Part shown: in pieces, positions 1 to 8,455 of the stretch
Position numbering within the stretch: position 1 is the first letter of the stretch
Layout of the letters: each line of letters begins with the position of its first letter
DNA from: an uncultured Thiotrichaceae bacterium
Lineage (GTDB): Bacteria > Pseudomonadota > Gammaproteobacteria > Thiotrichales > Thiotrichaceae
Length of the DNA: 12,869 bases
Direction: 5' to 3'
NCBI GenBank assembly: GCA_938038645.1
Contig: CALHTA010000319.1
Location: forward strand, 1-12,869
Made by a program: the position numbers and the translations under genes
Notes under the pieces: model-generated
Seen by the model: the letters and a program-made list of their open reading frames with translations, nothing else
What the model was told of the DNA's origin: nothing
Databases searched by the model: none

Positions 1-359
1 ACATCGTGATCAAGCCTGATGTCTGCAGCAGTTACAGGTCCAGGGCCACGCTTGCGAAGCTCTAGAGTAACACTGTCTTTTTCATTCAAGCGTACAGAAA
101 GATCTTTAAGGTTAAGAAGAATCTCTACTACATCTTCTTTAACACCCTCAATTGCTGTGTACTCATGGTCAACGCCAGTAATTTTGACTTCTGTAACGGC
201 ACAGCCAGAAATAGAAGACAAAAGAATCCTGCGAAGCGCATTCCCCAAAGTGTGACCGAAGCCACGCTCTAAAGGCTCAAGAACAATCTTCGATGTTCTT
301 CCGTTAACTTCACTAACCTGAATATTTCTAGGTTTGAGTAAATCTGTTGCAGTAGACAC
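1..359 (-). CDS. rpoA: RNA polymerase alpha subunit, N-terminal part (cut by window edge)
   Basis: The alpha subunit dimerises to nucleate RNA polymerase assembly and contacts upstream promoter DNA and activators through its C-terminal domain. Only the first 119 codons and two bases are here; the rest lies beyond the left edge. The alpha N-terminal signature is clear: [19 protein letters not shown] at residues 27-45, including the paired arginines 43-44 and a following LLSS. R44 corresponds to the assembly-critical R45 of E. coli. The start is GTG at 357-359: an in-frame TAA lies 18 nt upstream, no in-frame ATG is available, and the alignment then lacks only one or two N-terminal residues against Pseudomonas or E. 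coli alpha. A GAGG Shine-Dalgarno sits 10 nt upstream, which is rather far. It is the last gene of the alpha operon visible, 58 nt after rpsD, so it is probably co-transcribed with S13, S11 and S4. Confidence 0.97.
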   Translation of the reverse strand, partial: MSTATDLLKPRNIQVSEVNGRTSKIVLEPLERGFGHTLGNALRRILLSSISGCAVTEVKITGVDHEYTAIEGVKEDVVEILLNLKDLSVRLNEKDSVTLELRKRGPGPVTAADIRLDHD

Positions 360-380
360 TATAACAATTCCTCTTTAAAT

Positions 381-426
381 TCTAAGTAACAAACACGCAA
401 TATAAAAACGTTAACAATTACTTAGA
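381..426 (-). repeat. 9-bp inverted repeat spanning the rpsD stop codon, ahead of rpoA
   Basis: TTACTTAGA at 418-426 and TCTAAGTAA at 381-389 are perfect reverse complements separated by 28 nt. In the minus-strand mRNA they could form an AU-rich stem that includes the rpsD stop codon and ends about 20 nt before the rpoA start. The arm is not followed by a U-tract, so it does not look like an intrinsic terminator. It could be an RNA-processing or stability site between rpsD and rpoA, or chance in AT-rich DNA. Confidence 0.3.
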
Positions 427-1038
427 GTAAAGTTCTACGATCAGAGATTCGTTGATTTCAGAAGAAAGTTCGTCACGCTCAGGAACCGTCTTGAAAGTAC
501 CTTCTAATTTCTTAGCATCAACTTCAACCCAACCAGCAATACCCATTTGCTCAGCAACAGCCATAGCATCTTGGATTCGAGTCTGTTTTTTAGCTTTTTC
601 GCGAACAGAAACTACGTCACCCGCCTTAACTTGATAAGAAGGGATATTTACTAATGAGCCATTAACCATCATTGACTTATGACTTACCATTTGACGCGCT
701 TCAGCACGAGTAGATGCATAACCCATACGATAAACAACGTTATCAAGTCTGCACTCTAGTAGCTGAAGCAAGTTCTCACCGGTAGAACCTTTCTGGCTTG
801 CCGCTTTCTTAAAGTAATTACGGAACTGCTTCTCCAGTACTCCATAAGAACGCTTAACTTTTTGCTTTTCACGTAGCTGTGAACCGTAATCAGACAAACG
901 AGTACGTCGCTCAGCATGAACGCCAGGAATTTTATCAAGCTTGCACTTATTCTCTAAAGAACGACCACGTCCTTTAAGGAATAAATCCGTACCTTCACGA
1001 CGCATGAGCTTGCACTTAGCTCCAATATATCTAGCCAT
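418..1038 (-). CDS. rpsD: 30S ribosomal protein S4
   Basis: S4 is a primary 16S rRNA-binding protein that nucleates assembly of the 30S body. In enteric bacteria it is also the translational repressor of the alpha operon. The protein is 206 residues, the same length as E. coli S4. It has an N-terminal domain with the RLSDYG and QLREKQK motifs (about 47-60) and an S4-type RNA-binding domain beginning near [11 protein letters not shown] (96-106) and running through SHKSMMVNG. The C-terminus LIVELYSK is diagnostic. Of the four zinc cysteines known from the Thermus type, only C9 and a cysteine near 32 are present, so this is the zinc-free form. AGGAG lies 7 nt before the ATG. It follows rpsK by 22 nt. 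Confidence 0.99.
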   Translation of the reverse strand: MARYIGAKCKLMRREGTDLFLKGRGRSLENKCKLDKIPGVHAERRTRLSDYGSQLREKQKVKRSYGVLEKQFRNYFKKAASQKGSTGENLLQLLECRLDNVVYRMGYASTRAEARQMVSHKSMMVNGSLVNIPSYQVKAGDVVSVREKAKKQTRIQDAMAVAEQMGIAGWVEVDAKKLEGTFKTVPERDELSSEINESLIVELYSK

Positions 1039-1060
1039 AATCTATCTCCTAAAATTGCGA

Positions 1061-1447
1061 CTAAACGCGACGTTTCTTTGGTGGACGACATCCATTGTGT
1101 GGAATGGGTGTAACATCCATAATCTGGGTAATCTTGTAACCGATGTTATTGAGTGCGCGTACCGCAGACTCTCTACCAGGCCCAGGGCCTTTGACCATAA
1201 CATCAAGGTTTTTCAAACCATATTCTTTGGCAGCTTCACCAGCTCGCTCGGCCGCAACCTGAGCAGCAAAAGGTGTGCTTTTGCGAGAACCACGGAAACC
1301 AGAACCACCAGCTGTAGCCCAAGAAAGAGCATTACCCTGACGGTCAGTAATCGTGATTATAGTATTATTAAAAGACGCATGTACGTGAGCAATACCATCG
1401 CTTACGGACTTTTTGACTTTTTTACGCGCTTTAGTGGCTTTAGCCAT
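1061..1447 (-). CDS. rpsK: 30S ribosomal protein S11
   Basis: S11 sits on the 30S platform next to the mRNA exit and the Shine-Dalgarno helix. The 128-residue length is one short of E. coli S11. Visible signatures are a basic N-terminal tail, [11 protein letters not shown] (25-35), the GPGPGR loop (87-92) and the C-terminal [14 protein letters not shown] (115-128). Asn118-Gly119 corresponds to the E. coli site that converts to isoaspartate; the presence of that modification here is inferred. An AGGAA ribosome-binding site lies 7 nt before the ATG. The gene is 20 nt downstream of rpsM in the alpha operon. Confidence 0.99.
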   Translation of the reverse strand: MAKATKARKKVKKSVSDGIAHVHASFNNTIITITDRQGNALSWATAGGSGFRGSRKSTPFAAQVAAERAGEAAKEYGLKNLDVMVKGPGPGRESAVRALNNIGYKITQIMDVTPIPHNGCRPPKKRRV

Positions 1448-1467
1448 GTTTCAATTCCTGTCGTCTA

Positions 1468-1824
1468 TTACTTGCGAATCGGCTTACGAGGGCCTTTACG
1501 CGTGCGTGCATTCGTTTTAGTTCGTTGTCCACGCAAAGGTAGACCACGACGGTGACGGATACCTCGGTAACAACCTAAATCCATCAAACGCTTGATATTC
1601 ATTGACACATCACGACGAAGATCTCCTTCAACTGTGAATTTGCCGATTTCGGCACGAAGTCTTTCAACTTCTTCTTCAGTCAAGTCGCGAATCTTTGTAC
1701 TAGAAACAACTTTCGCTGCATCACATACATCCTGTGAACGAGAACGTCCTATGCCGTAAATCGAAGTTAATGCGATTACAACATGTTTGTTAACAGGGAT
1801 ATTAATACCCGCTATTCGAGCCAT
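1468..1824 (-). CDS. rpsM: 30S ribosomal protein S13
   Basis: S13 binds the 30S head, forms inter-subunit bridges with L5 and reaches the A- and P-site tRNAs with its basic tail. The 118 residues match the E. coli length. [10 protein letters not shown] opens the protein, a helix-two-turn-helix region follows around IYGIGRSRS (22-30), then the conserved block [19 protein letters not shown] (84-102) and the tail [20 protein letters not shown] lies 8 nt before the ATG. It is the first gene of the alpha operon, separated from rpmJ by 128 nt that carry a terminator and a likely promoter. In enterics the S4 repressor site overlaps this gene's start; I could not confirm an equivalent pseudoknot here. 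Confidence 0.99.
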   Translation of the reverse strand: MARIAGINIPVNKHVVIALTSIYGIGRSRSQDVCDAAKVVSSTKIRDLTEEEVERLRAEIGKFTVEGDLRRDVSMNIKRLMDLGCYRGIRHRRGLPLRGQRTKTNARTRKGPRKPIRK

Positions 1825-1855
1825 TTACCTATCTCCAGGCAGTCGTGAGGCGGGG

Positions 1856-1884
1856 ACTTTACCCCATCCAACGACGTTAATCAA
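1856..1884 (-). promoter_or_regulatory. Candidate alpha-operon promoter upstream of rpsM
   Basis: On the minus strand a TTGATT -35-like hexamer (1879-1884) and a TAAAGT -10-like hexamer (1856-1861) are separated by exactly 17 bp, each matching sigma70 consensus at 4 of 6 positions. The bases immediately after the -10 are CCCCGCC, a GC-rich discriminator like those of ppGpp-controlled stable-RNA and ribosomal-protein promoters. Transcription would begin near 1849, leaving a leader of about 25 nt before rpsM. It begins 11 bp after the U-tract of the preceding terminator, the expected position for a new operon promoter. The two hexamers are imperfect, so this remains an inference. Confidence 0.4.
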
Positions 1885-1894
1885 TACAAGCAAG

Positions 1895-1936
1895 AAAAAA
1901 CTTTAAGCCGCGTAAAACAGACTGACGACCTAAAGT
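1895..1936 (-). terminator. Intrinsic terminator after rpmJ (end of spc operon)
   Basis: In the minus-strand RNA the arm at 1926-1936 (ACTTTAGGTCG) pairs with the arm at 1900-1910 (CGGCTTAAAGT), giving 11 pairs with two G-U wobbles around a 15-nt loop. Six consecutive T residues cover 1895-1900. The stem can extend by about two weak pairs at its base. It lies 16 nt after the rpmJ stop codon and ahead of the candidate rpsM promoter. The loop is long and the stem moderately stable, so partial read-through from spc into alpha is likely. Confidence 0.6.
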
Positions 1937-1952
1937 CTGATCTCTTTAAATC

Positions 1953-2066
1953 TTAGCCTTGGCGTTGTTTATGCCTAGGATCAGAACAAATAATTCTTAC
2001 CACGCCTTTGCGTTTTACAACGCGACAGTTGCGACACATTTTCTTTACTGAAGCACGTACCTTCAT
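1953..2066 (-). CDS. rpmJ: 50S ribosomal protein L36
   Basis: L36 is the smallest large-subunit protein and helps fix the base of the L7/L12 stalk region. The reading frame encodes 37 residues opening [14 protein letters not shown] and ending RHKQRQG, unmistakable for L36. The zinc-ribbon residues are all present: C11, C14, C27 and H32, so this is the zinc-binding form. It is one residue shorter than E. coli L36 in the segment after C27. AAGAGGA sits upstream of the ATG at 2064-2066, and the gene follows secY by 23 nt, its usual place at the end of the spc operon. Confidence 0.97.
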   Translation of the reverse strand: MKVRASVKKMCRNCRVVKRKGVVRIICSDPRHKQRQG

Positions 2067-2089
2067 ATCACTATCCTCTTACAAATCTA

Positions 2090-3445
2090 TCAACTGGTAC
2101 GCGGCTTGTTCTTGCCACCAGATTTAAAATTGGCTTTTTTCATTAACCCTTCATACTGAGTCGACATCATGTGACCTTGTACTTGAGCAAGAAAATCCAT
2201 CACAACAACAACTATGATCAGTAGCGATGTTCCACCAAAGTAAAACGGTACGCCCCAACCATAAATCAAGAACTCTGGCAGCAAACACACTAAGGTTATA
2301 TAAATAGCCCCAACTGCCGTCAGTCTCGTCATTACCCCATCTATGTACTTAGCCGTTTCGCGACCAGGACGTATACCAGGAATAAACGCACCAGCCTTCT
2401 TTAAATTATCTGCTGTTTCACGCGAATTAAACACAAGCGCGGTATAGAAGAACGTAAAGAATATAATAGCCAGAGCATAAAACAATATATACAGAGGCTG
2501 CCCAGGCTGTAGCTTGTTAACAATAGCCTGCATCCACTCCATACCATCACCTCTTGCAAACCAAGAGCCTAAGGTCGATGGAAACAAAATAATACTAGAA
2601 GCAAAAATTGGTGGAATTACACCAGCCATATTCAGCTTAAGCGGCAGATGACTAGATTGACCCATGGCCATTTTTCTACCCTGCTGCCTGTTAGCATAAT
2701 TAACAGTAATTCTTCTCTGAGCTCGCTCGACAAAAACAACAAACGCTGTAACTAAAACAGCCATAGCCAAAAGAATGATTACAAACTCTGGGCGTAACTC
2801 GCCGTTTCTTGCTAACTCTAATGTACCGCCGATAGCGCTAGGCAAACCAGCAACGATACCCGCAAAGATTATCAGTGAAATACCATTTCCGATGCCACGC
2901 TCAGTGATCTGCTCACCAAGCCACATCAAAAACAAAGTTCCAGTAACCAATGAGATCACCGTTGTAATTATGAAACCAGTTCCAGGATTAAGCGCAATTG
3001 TTTGCCCGCCACCTAAATCCTGACCGCCTAATGCAACCGCAATACCGATGCTCTGAAACAGAGCCAATCCAACAGTACCGTATCGAGTGTATTGAGTAAT
3101 TTTACGTTTACCCGCCTCACCTTCTTTCTTTAACTGCTCTAGAGCAGGAACAACAGTAGTCATCAACTGCACAATGATCGATGCCGAAATGTAAGGCATA
3201 ATACCAAGCGCAAAAAGGCTCAAACGCTGTAGAGCACCACCAGAAAACATATTAAAAACACCGAGTATAGTTCCGGTGTTTTGATCAAAGAACTGCTGCA
3301 TAGCAACAGGGTTGACGCCTGGTATAGGTATAAATGTACCGATTCGGTACACTATTAAAGCGAAAAAAACAAAGAGTAATCTTTGTTTAATTTCAGCCGA
3401 ACTGCTCATACCGCTGAGCATACTTGTAGGATTCTGACGTGCCAC
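2090..3445 (-). CDS. secY: SecY, protein-conducting channel subunit of the Sec translocon
   Basis: SecY forms the inner-membrane pore for Sec-dependent secretion and membrane insertion, working with SecE, SecG, SecA and the ribosome. The 451 residues are slightly longer than in E. coli (443). Ten hydrophobic segments can be followed, starting with [14 protein letters not shown] (23-36). Family motifs include IPIPGVNP (40-47), the segment around [14 protein letters not shown] (181-194), the cytosolic loop [17 protein letters not shown] (240-256) and [17 protein letters not shown] (354-370). R359 of that last motif corresponds to R357 of E. coli, needed for SecA-driven transport. The start is GTG at 3443-3445 with GGAG 8 nt upstream; the N-terminus aligns well and the first internal ATG would remove conserved sequence. 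It follows rplO by 14 nt. Confidence 0.98.
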   Translation of the reverse strand: MARQNPTSMLSGMSSSAEIKQRLLFVFFALIVYRIGTFIPIPGVNPVAMQQFFDQNTGTILGVFNMFSGGALQRLSLFALGIMPYISASIIVQLMTTVVPALEQLKKEGEAGKRKITQYTRYGTVGLALFQSIGIAVALGGQDLGGGQTIALNPGTGFIITTVISLVTGTLFLMWLGEQITERGIGNGISLIIFAGIVAGLPSAIGGTLELARNGELRPEFVIILLAMAVLVTAFVVFVERAQRRITVNYANRQQGRKMAMGQSSHLPLKLNMAGVIPPIFASSIILFPSTLGSWFARGDGMEWMQAIVNKLQPGQPLYILFYALAIIFFTFFYTALVFNSRETADNLKKAGAFIPGIRPGRETAKYIDGVMTRLTAVGAIYITLVCLLPEFLIYGWGVPFYFGGTSLLIIVVVVMDFLAQVQGHMMSTQYEGLMKKANFKSGGKNKPRTS

Positions 3446-3459
3446 AGAGATATCTCCGA

Positions 3460-3894
3460 TTATGCTTCGATTTTGCCCCCGGCAGCTTCAATGGCCTGTT
3501 GTGCGCCCTTGGTAGCACCGATGCCCTTAAGTGTTACAGATTTTGTTAACTCACCAGACAATATTACTTTAGCAAATCGAATATTTTTATTAACAATGTT
3601 AGCAGCCTTCAATACATCTAAATCGATCACATCTGCTTCTAAACTAGCAAGCTCATGTAAACGAACTTCAGTTGTAACCCGAGACTTGCGAGACGTAAAA
3701 CCTACTTTAGGCAAACGACGCTGCAAAGGCATCTGACCACCTTCAAAACCAGTCTTGTGGAAACCACCAGAACGAGATTTTTGTCCTTTGTGACCACGAC
3801 CAGAAGTTTTACCCAGGCCTGAACCTATACCGCGACCTACACGCTTACGGTCTTGAGTACTTCCTTCGGCTGGACTAAGAGTATTAAGTCTCAT
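3460..3894 (-). CDS. rplO: 50S ribosomal protein L15
   Basis: L15 is a late-assembly 50S protein with a long basic extension that penetrates the 23S rRNA core. The protein has 144 residues, the same size as in E. coli. It opens [12 protein letters not shown] and carries the glycine/arginine-rich extension [20 protein letters not shown] (about 20-39), then [22 protein letters not shown] globular C-terminal half follows, ending [11 protein letters not shown]. The ATG is only 2 nt after the rpmD stop, with GAGGAA inside the end of rpmD, which suggests translational coupling. It is followed by secY as in most bacteria. Confidence 0.99.
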   Translation of the reverse strand: MRLNTLSPAEGSTQDRKRVGRGIGSGLGKTSGRGHKGQKSRSGGFHKTGFEGGQMPLQRRLPKVGFTSRKSRVTTEVRLHELASLEADVIDLDVLKAANIVNKNIRFAKVILSGELTKSVTLKGIGATKGAQQAIEAAGGKIEA

Positions 3895-3896
3895 GT

Positions 3897-4085
3897 TTAT
3901 ACTTCCTCAACTTTAACCATGTACGAGATCTTATTGATCATGCCACGGTTTTCAGGCGTATCGATAACTGTGACAGGGTTATGCATCTTGCGAATACCTA
4001 AACCATGTGCACAATCAATGTGTGACTTCAAACGGCCACTCATACTTTTGACCAAAGTCACTTTGACAGAATTTACAGTAGCCAT
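3897..4085 (-). CDS. rpmD: 50S ribosomal protein L30
   Basis: L30 is a small globular 50S protein. At 62 residues it is a few longer than E. coli (59) and P. aeruginosa (58); the difference includes extra residues just after MATV before the conserved VKVTLVKS strand. Other recognisable parts are GLGIRKM (28-34) and [20 protein letters not shown] near the end. An AGGG-type ribosome-binding site within the rpsE stop region precedes the ATG, with only 2 nt between the genes. No alternative in-frame start would remove the insertion while keeping the conserved strand. Confidence 0.97.
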   Translation of the reverse strand: MATVNSVKVTLVKSMSGRLKSHIDCAHGLGIRKMHNPVTVIDTPENRGMINKISYMVKVEEV

Positions 4086-4087
4086 AA

Positions 4088-4597
4088 TTAACCCTTTATC
4101 TCTTCAACTGACTTACCGCGCTTGGCAGCAATCATTGCAGGAGAGTTCATCTCAGCCAAACCCTTGATAGTAGCGCGAACTACGTTGATAGGATTTCTTG
4201 AGCCAACACACTTAGCCAGTACATTTTTTACACCAACAACTTCAAATACAGCACGCATCGCACCACCTGCAATGATACCTGTACCTTCAGATGCAGGCTT
4301 CATGAATACATGTGCTGCACCGTGTCTTGCGTTAATAGGGTATTGAAGTGTTCCGTCAACCAAAGGTACTGTGACCATTGATTTTCTAGCTTTCTCCATT
4401 GCCTTCTGGATCGCTACCGGTACTTCTCTAGCCTTACCATATCCAAAACCGATTCGACCTTCACCATCACCAACAACTGTTAGTGCTGTGAAACCAAATA
4501 CACGACCACCTTTAACAACTTTGGCAACACGGTTTACGTGTATGAGTTTTTCCTGCAAGCCATCTGCAGCTACATCATGATTATCTTGCTTAGCCAT
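4088..4597 (-). CDS. rpsE: 30S ribosomal protein S5
   Basis: S5 lies by the mRNA entry channel on the back of the 30S subunit and influences decoding fidelity. The 169 residues are close to the E. coli length of 167. A double-stranded-RNA-binding-like N-terminal domain starts at [19 protein letters not shown] (14-32). The VKGGR loop (28-32), altered in spectinomycin-resistant mutants of other species, looks wild type. The family signature [18 protein letters not shown] and the C-terminal block [15 protein letters not shown] are intact. AAGGTGA lies 6 nt before the ATG, and the gene follows rplR by 11 nt. Confidence 0.99.
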   Translation of the reverse strand: MAKQDNHDVAADGLQEKLIHVNRVAKVVKGGRVFGFTALTVVGDGEGRIGFGYGKAREVPVAIQKAMEKARKSMVTVPLVDGTLQYPINARHGAAHVFMKPASEGTGIIAGGAMRAVFEVVGVKNVLAKCVGSRNPINVVRATIKGLAEMNSPAMIAAKRGKSVEEIKG

Positions 4598-4608
4598 TGA
4601 AGGTCACC

Positions 4609-4962
4609 TTAGAACTGGAGTCCGGCTTCACGCGCTGCATCTGCAAGCGCCTTGATACGGCCGTGATATTTAAAACCTGAGCGATCGAATGCAACTGACT
4701 CAACCCCTTTCTCTTTTGCACGTTCAGCAACAAGCTTACCTACTGCTGTAGCAGCGTCGATATTACCTGTTGAAGCCAAATCTTTGCTTACACCGCTTTC
4801 AAGTGTTGAAGCACTAGCTAGTACTTCATTCGTTTCTGCAGCGATAATCTGAGCATAAATATGGCGAGAAGAACGATGGACCGACAACCGATCTACGCGC
4901 AATTCACGCATCTTCGAGCGACTACGTTTACCGCGACGAATACGAGCATCTTTCTTGTTCAT
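4609..4962 (-). CDS. rplR: 50S ribosomal protein L18
   Basis: L18 binds 5S rRNA together with L5 and L25 and delivers it to the 50S central protuberance. I place the start at the ATG at 4960-4962, giving 117 residues as in E. coli. The frame extends one codon further to a GTG, but the GAGG ribosome-binding site is 6 nt from the ATG and only 3 nt from the GTG. The protein opens [17 protein letters not shown], carries [12 protein letters not shown], and ends with the diagnostic block around [20 protein letters not shown] followed by EAGLQF. It follows rplF by 22 nt. Confidence 0.98.
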   Translation of the reverse strand: MNKKDARIRRGKRSRSKMRELRVDRLSVHRSSRHIYAQIIAAETNEVLASASTLESGVSKDLASTGNIDAATAVGKLVAERAKEKGVESVAFDRSGFKYHGRIKALADAAREAGLQF

Positions 4963-4984
4963 CACAAACCTCTATTAAATCTTG

Positions 4985-5521
4985 TTACTTCTTTTTCGCT
5001 TCTTTACGAACAATATGCTCGCCAGCGTACTTAACACCTTTACCTTTGTAAGGCTCTGGTGGGCGATAAGCGCGTATGTTAGCGGCAACTTGTCCCAACA
5101 ACTGCTTGTCGATACCCTTTAAGACAATTTCTGTCTGTGATGGTAGTTCCGCAGAGATACCCTCTGGGAGTTCGTAAACAACAGGGTGGGAAAAACCAAG
5201 CGAAAGGTTAAGCTTATTACCTTGCAACTGGGCACGATAACCAACACCAACCAACTCAAGCTTACGCTCGAAACCGGTGCTAACACCTTGAACCATATTA
5301 TTGACAAGTGAACGCATTGTTCCAGCCATTGCCCAAGCAGAATCGTTTGCACCTTCAGCAGGTGAAAACGATAAAGAACCGTCTTCAACTGAGACTTGTA
5401 CTGTTTCATGAACCGTGTATTCAAAAGAGCCTTTGGCTCCTTTAATATCCACTTTCTGTCCGTCGATTTTTAAGTCAACGCCAGATGGCAAAGCCACTGG
5501 ATTTTTTGCTATTCTTGACAT
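4985..5521 (-). CDS. rplF: 50S ribosomal protein L6
   Basis: L6 sits near the sarcin-ricin loop and the GTPase-associated centre of the 50S subunit. The protein has 178 residues (E. coli 177), in two repeated alpha/beta domains. It opens [15 protein letters not shown], has the inter-domain region [16 protein letters not shown] (83-98), and the C-terminal rRNA-binding signature [13 protein letters not shown] (153-165) followed by a lysine-rich tail. The ATG is 13 nt after rpsH. Nothing in the sequence deviates from the family. Confidence 0.99.
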   Translation of the reverse strand: MSRIAKNPVALPSGVDLKIDGQKVDIKGAKGSFEYTVHETVQVSVEDGSLSFSPAEGANDSAWAMAGTMRSLVNNMVQGVSTGFERKLELVGVGYRAQLQGNKLNLSLGFSHPVVYELPEGISAELPSQTEIVLKGIDKQLLGQVAANIRAYRPPEPYKGKGVKYAGEHIVRKEAKKK

Positions 5522-5534
5522 TTCTAAAGCCTAC

Positions 5535-5930
5535 TTATTCTACTGAACAGATAACTTCGCCACCAAAGCCAGCAGCTTTAGCAGCATTACCGCTCATCAC
5601 CCCTTTAGAGGTAGAAACAACTGCAATACCAAGACCACCCATGATATCTGGGATATCGTCTTTACCTTTAAAGATACGCAGACCAGGACGACTTAAACGT
5701 TTAATTTTAGCAATTACAGGCTTACCCTGAAAATACTTTAATTCAACAGTAGTCGTAGGTTTACCATCAACTTCGCCTTCAGAAAAAGCGGTAATGTAAC
5801 CTTCACTAACCAATACTTCTAATATTGACTTCTTAACTTTAGAAGATGGGAAAGAAACTGTGCTGTGACTAGCTCGTTGGCCATTGCGGATGCGCGTTAG
5901 CATATCTGCGATCGGATCACTCATACTCAT
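5535..5930 (-). CDS. rpsH: 30S ribosomal protein S8
   Basis: S8 binds helix 21 of 16S rRNA early in 30S assembly; in enteric bacteria it also represses translation of the spc operon at the rplE start. The protein has 131 residues, one more than E. coli. [18 protein letters not shown] opens it, [10 protein letters not shown] and [10 protein letters not shown] lie centrally, and the rRNA-binding signature [12 protein letters not shown] (101-112) is intact near the C-terminus. AAGGAGT lies 6 nt before the ATG. It follows rpsN by 11 nt. Confidence 0.99.
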   Translation of the reverse strand: MSMSDPIADMLTRIRNGQRASHSTVSFPSSKVKKSILEVLVSEGYITAFSEGEVDGKPTTTVELKYFQGKPVIAKIKRLSRPGLRIFKGKDDIPDIMGGLGIAVVSTSKGVMSGNAAKAAGFGGEVICSVE

Positions 5931-5941
5931 AATAGTACTCC

Positions 5942-6247
5942 TTACCAGCTAGCTTTAGATAGGCCTGGAACATCACCACGCATTGTAGCTTCTCTAAGCT
6001 GAATACGTGCTAAGCCAAACTTACGATAAACACCATGAGGACGACCAGTCAATACACAACGACGACGCTGACGTACAGGACTGCTGTTTCTTGGTAGCTT
6101 TTGTAGACTATCTACTGCCGCCATAACTTCTTCGAAGCTACTTGTAGGCTTTGCGATAATTGCTTTTAATGCAGCACGTTTTTCAGCGTATTTAGCAACT
6201 AAGCGTGTGCGCTTTGCTTCACGTGCGATCATTGATTTCTTAGCCAT
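5942..6247 (-). CDS. rpsN: 30S ribosomal protein S14 (long, zinc-independent form)
   Basis: S14 is a late-binding protein of the 30S head. The 101-residue length equals the E. coli protein and identifies the long form. The usual zinc CxxC pairs are absent: C64 is the only cysteine, in [14 protein letters not shown] (59-72). The terminal block [12 protein letters not shown] is diagnostic. Because it needs no zinc, this copy would not require replacement in zinc limitation. It lies 14 nt after rplE. Confidence 0.99.
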   Translation of the reverse strand: MAKKSMIAREAKRTRLVAKYAEKRAALKAIIAKPTSSFEEVMAAVDSLQKLPRNSSPVRQRRRCVLTGRPHGVYRKFGLARIQLREATMRGDVPGLSKASW

Positions 6248-6261
6248 TGCTTAAAAACCTC

Positions 6262-6801
6262 TTATTTCTTGAAGGGAAACTTGAAAGCATCTAACAATGC
6301 TCTGCCTTCTTCGTTTGTCTTAGCTGTCGTTGAAATTGCAATGTCCAGCCCCCTTATAGCATCAATCTTGTCATAATCAATCTCAGGAAAGATTATCTGT
6401 TCCTTAAAACCAAGATTGTAGTTTCCACGACCGTCAAATGAACGAGGGTTCAAACCACGGAAGTCACGTACACGTGGAATAGAAACAGTAATTAAGCGAT
6501 CTAAAAACTCATACATCTTCTCACGACGCAATGTAACCATGCAGCCGATAGGCCAATTGTCGCGAATTTTAAATCCAGCAATTGATTTGCGAGACAAAGT
6601 AACTACTGGCTTTTGACCAGAGATTAATGCCATATCTTCAACTGCTTTTTCAATAATTTTCTTGTCGCCGACTGCTTCACCTAAACCCATGTTTAGCGTT
6701 ATGTGAGTGATTTTAGGCACTTCCATAATGTTCCCTAAACCAAGGGTAGTTTGCAATTCTTTAACAAGCGTCTTGTTGTAGTGTTCTTGTAACCTAGCCA
6801 T
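6262..6801 (-). CDS. rplE: 50S ribosomal protein L5
   Basis: L5 binds 5S rRNA in the central protuberance and makes a bridge to S13. It has 179 residues, as in E. coli. Family features are [20 protein letters not shown] near the N-terminus, [11 protein letters not shown], the [20 protein letters not shown] block in the middle and the terminal DAFKFPFKK. An AAGG-type ribosome-binding site precedes the ATG. It follows rplX by 10 nt. In E. coli the S8 repressor site overlaps the equivalent start; no convincing copy of that fold is evident by eye here. Confidence 0.99.
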   Translation of the reverse strand: MARLQEHYNKTLVKELQTTLGLGNIMEVPKITHITLNMGLGEAVGDKKIIEKAVEDMALISGQKPVVTLSRKSIAGFKIRDNWPIGCMVTLRREKMYEFLDRLITVSIPRVRDFRGLNPRSFDGRGNYNLGFKEQIIFPEIDYDKIDAIRGLDIAISTTAKTNEEGRALLDAFKFPFKK

Positions 6802-6811
6802 CGTGAATACC

Positions 6812-7129
6812 TTACGCGCCTACAATTTCGCCGTTAGATTTGAAAAAGCGAACCTTTTTCCCATCTTCCAGAACTTTAAAACCAACACGGTCGCCCTTGC
6901 CTGTAGCTGGGTTAACCAGCATTACATTAGAAATATCTAGAGGCATATCTTTTTCGATTATTCCTCCAGTAACACCCGCATTTGGGTTGCCTTTCTGATG
7001 CTTCTTAGCAGTATTCACGCCTTGAACCAAAACTTTACCATTTGACATGAGTTGAGTAATTGTGCTGCGTCGACCTTTGTCTTTGCCGCTTATTACTACC
7101 ACTTCATCGCCTTTATTCAATTTATTCAT
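6812..7129 (-). CDS. rplX: 50S ribosomal protein L24
   Basis: L24 initiates 50S assembly and lies near the exit of the peptide tunnel. The protein has 105 residues against 104 in E. coli. A KOW motif covers [19 protein letters not shown] (6-24), followed by the strand [19 protein letters not shown]. The C-terminal part ([22 protein letters not shown]) is typical of the family. It follows rplN by 14 nt in the normal spc-operon position. Confidence 0.98.
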   Translation of the reverse strand: MNKLNKGDEVVVISGKDKGRRSTITQLMSNGKVLVQGVNTAKKHQKGNPNAGVTGGIIEKDMPLDISNVMLVNPATGKGDRVGFKVLEDGKKVRFFKSNGEIVGA

Positions 7130-7143
7130 TTTACTAATCCGCC

Positions 7144-7512
7144 TTACAATACTTCTGGAGCAAGAGAGATGATCTTCATGAAGTTCTTCGCTCTTAGCTC
7201 ACGAGTTACAGGGCCGAAAATACGGGTTCCCATAGGCTCATTTTTTGAATTAAGTAAAACTGCAGAGTTATTATCAAAGCGAATTAAAGACCCATCTTTG
7301 CGTCTTACACCAGTAGCAGTCCTTACAACCACTGCACTGTACACATCACCTTTTTTAACCTTACCGCGCGGAATTGCTTCCTGAATACTTACTTTGATGA
7401 TGTCCCCTATCGCCGCATAACGACGATGAGAACCACCAAGTACTTTTATGCACTTGACTCTGCGGGCACCACTATTATCTGCCACTTGTAGAACAGTTTG
7501 CATCTGAATCAT
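7144..7512 (-). CDS. rplN: 50S ribosomal protein L14
   Basis: L14 forms inter-subunit bridges and the binding face for the silencing factor RsfS. It has 122 residues (E. coli 123). [20 protein letters not shown] (11-30), the [11 protein letters not shown] loop (48-57) and [13 protein letters not shown] (95-107) are all intact. The ATG at 7510-7512 has GGAA 8 nt upstream. It is the first gene of the spc operon in the E. coli arrangement. Here it is preceded by a 47-nt gap after rpsQ, the largest gap inside the S10/spc run. I see no convincing -35/-10 pair in that gap. Confidence 0.99.
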   Translation of the reverse strand: MIQMQTVLQVADNSGARRVKCIKVLGGSHRRYAAIGDIIKVSIQEAIPRGKVKKGDVYSAVVVRTATGVRRKDGSLIRFDNNSAVLLNSKNEPMGTRIFGPVTRELRAKNFMKIISLAPEVL

Positions 7513-7559
7513 GATTTACATTCCGAGTTCAGCATTGAATCGAATTGAGAATTCTTAAA

Positions 7560-7832
7560 TTAAGAACCATCAACCACTTTAATTAAAGACCAAGACTTAG
7601 TCTTTGAAAGAGGACGGCACTCGTGAAAAATCACAGTATCGCCAGTCTTACAAATATTAGCTTCGTCATGAACGTGGTACTTAGTCGAGCGACGGATATA
7701 CTTTCCGTAGATCGGGTGACGAACTTTACGTTCAGTCATGACGGTGATAGTTTTATCCATCTTGTCACTAATAACCACACCTTGCATTGTGTGAGCAATC
7801 TTAACGTCTGCTACTTGTGCTTCTTCACTCAT
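7560..7832 (-). CDS. rpsQ: 30S ribosomal protein S17
   Basis: S17 is a primary 16S rRNA-binding protein with an OB fold. The protein has 90 residues, longer than E. coli S17 (84), mainly because of an N-terminal lead of about six acidic and polar residues ([11 protein letters not shown]) before the conserved [15 protein letters not shown]. Later motifs [19 protein letters not shown] (39-57) and [11 protein letters not shown] (71-81) are canonical. The ATG comes one nucleotide after the rpmC stop, so translation is probably coupled. A shorter start at M16 would lose conserved sequence. Confidence 0.98.
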   Translation of the reverse strand: MSEEAQVADVKIAHTMQGVVISDKMDKTITVMTERKVRHPIYGKYIRRSTKYHVHDEANICKTGDTVIFHECRPLSKTKSWSLIKVVDGS

Positions 7833-7833
7833 T

Positions 7834-8028
7834 TTACTTACCTGCCTTCATTTCGGCTAAGATAGTCTTAATTCTGGCAATTTTGCGACGAGCAATTTTC
7901 ATATCGGAAGGGCGACCTAATTGTCCAGTAGCACGTTGCATACGTAGAGCAAACTGCTCTTTTAACGTACCCAAAAGCTCTTCGTTTAGCTCTTCTACAC
8001 TTTTCTCGCGTAATTCACTCGCTTTCAT
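7834..8028 (-). CDS. rpmC: 50S ribosomal protein L29
   Basis: L29 is a small helical-hairpin protein at the tunnel exit, beside the docking site for trigger factor and SRP. I choose the ATG at 8026-8028, giving 64 residues starting [15 protein letters not shown], which aligns with [15 protein letters not shown] of E. coli. A GTG one codon earlier is also open, but CAGG is 7 nt from the ATG and 4 nt from the GTG. The rplP stop TGA and this ATG share one base (TGATG), a classic stop-restart arrangement. The body LREQF-like motif ([16 protein letters not shown]) is intact. Confidence 0.97.
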   Translation of the reverse strand: MKASELREKSVEELNEELLGTLKEQFALRMQRATGQLGRPSDMKIARRKIARIKTILAEMKAGK

Positions 8029-8441
8029 CACATTACCTGCCGTGTAACAAATGTGGTTTTCATAGGAAGTTTAGCCGCTGCAAGCGCAAACGCTTCTCTT
8101 GCTAATTCTTCTGAGACACCTTCCATTTCGTATAACATTTTTCCAGGCTGAATTTGGCAAACCCAATACTCAACATTACCCTTACCTTTACCCATTCGAA
8201 CTTCTAATGGTTTACTTGTAATAGGTTTGTCTGGGAAAACTCGGATCCAAATTTTACCGCCACGTTTGATATGACGAGTCATAGCACGACGAGCTGATTC
8301 AATTTGACGCGCTGTTAACCTTCCACGCTCAACTGCTTTAAGGCCAAATTCACCAAAGCTAACTTTACTACCCGTAACAGCAAGACCACGATTGCGACCT
8401 TTAAACTGCTTACGGAATTTTGTTCTTTTAGGCTGTAACAT
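8028..8441 (-). CDS. rplP: 50S ribosomal protein L16
   Basis: L16 contacts the A-site and P-site tRNA elbow region and is needed for late 50S maturation. It has 137 residues (E. coli 136). [19 protein letters not shown] opens the protein, and [19 protein letters not shown] (70-88) is the central signature. R82 in that motif corresponds to E. coli R81, the arginine hydroxylated by the oxygenase RoxA/YcfD; modification here is inferred only. AGAGGT lies 5 nt before the ATG. The stop codon overlaps the rpmC start. Confidence 0.99.
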   Translation of the reverse strand: MLQPKRTKFRKQFKGRNRGLAVTGSKVSFGEFGLKAVERGRLTARQIESARRAMTRHIKRGGKIWIRVFPDKPITSKPLEVRMGKGKGNVEYWVCQIQPGKMLYEMEGVSEELAREAFALAAAKLPMKTTFVTRQVM

Positions 8442-8455
8442 CTCTGACCTCTACT

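Noticed and set aside
1010..1040. A zinc-binding motif at the N-terminus of S4
   Set aside because: C9 and a cysteine near 32 are present, but the other two ligands known from Thermus S4 are missing; related gammaproteobacterial S4 proteins show the same pair without zinc binding being expected.
941..1555. A 204-codon open frame on the plus strand opposite rpsD, rpsK and rpsM
   Set aside because: It lies wholly antisense to three highly conserved ribosomal-protein genes, crosses their boundaries and has no recognisable domain; it is a shadow of the real coding strand.
6780..6830. An S8 repressor site at the rplX-rplE junction as in E. coli
   Set aside because: Only a GTAA/TTAC pairing and general position are visible; the conserved helix-21-like core could not be recognised by eye. 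A covariance-model search would settle it.
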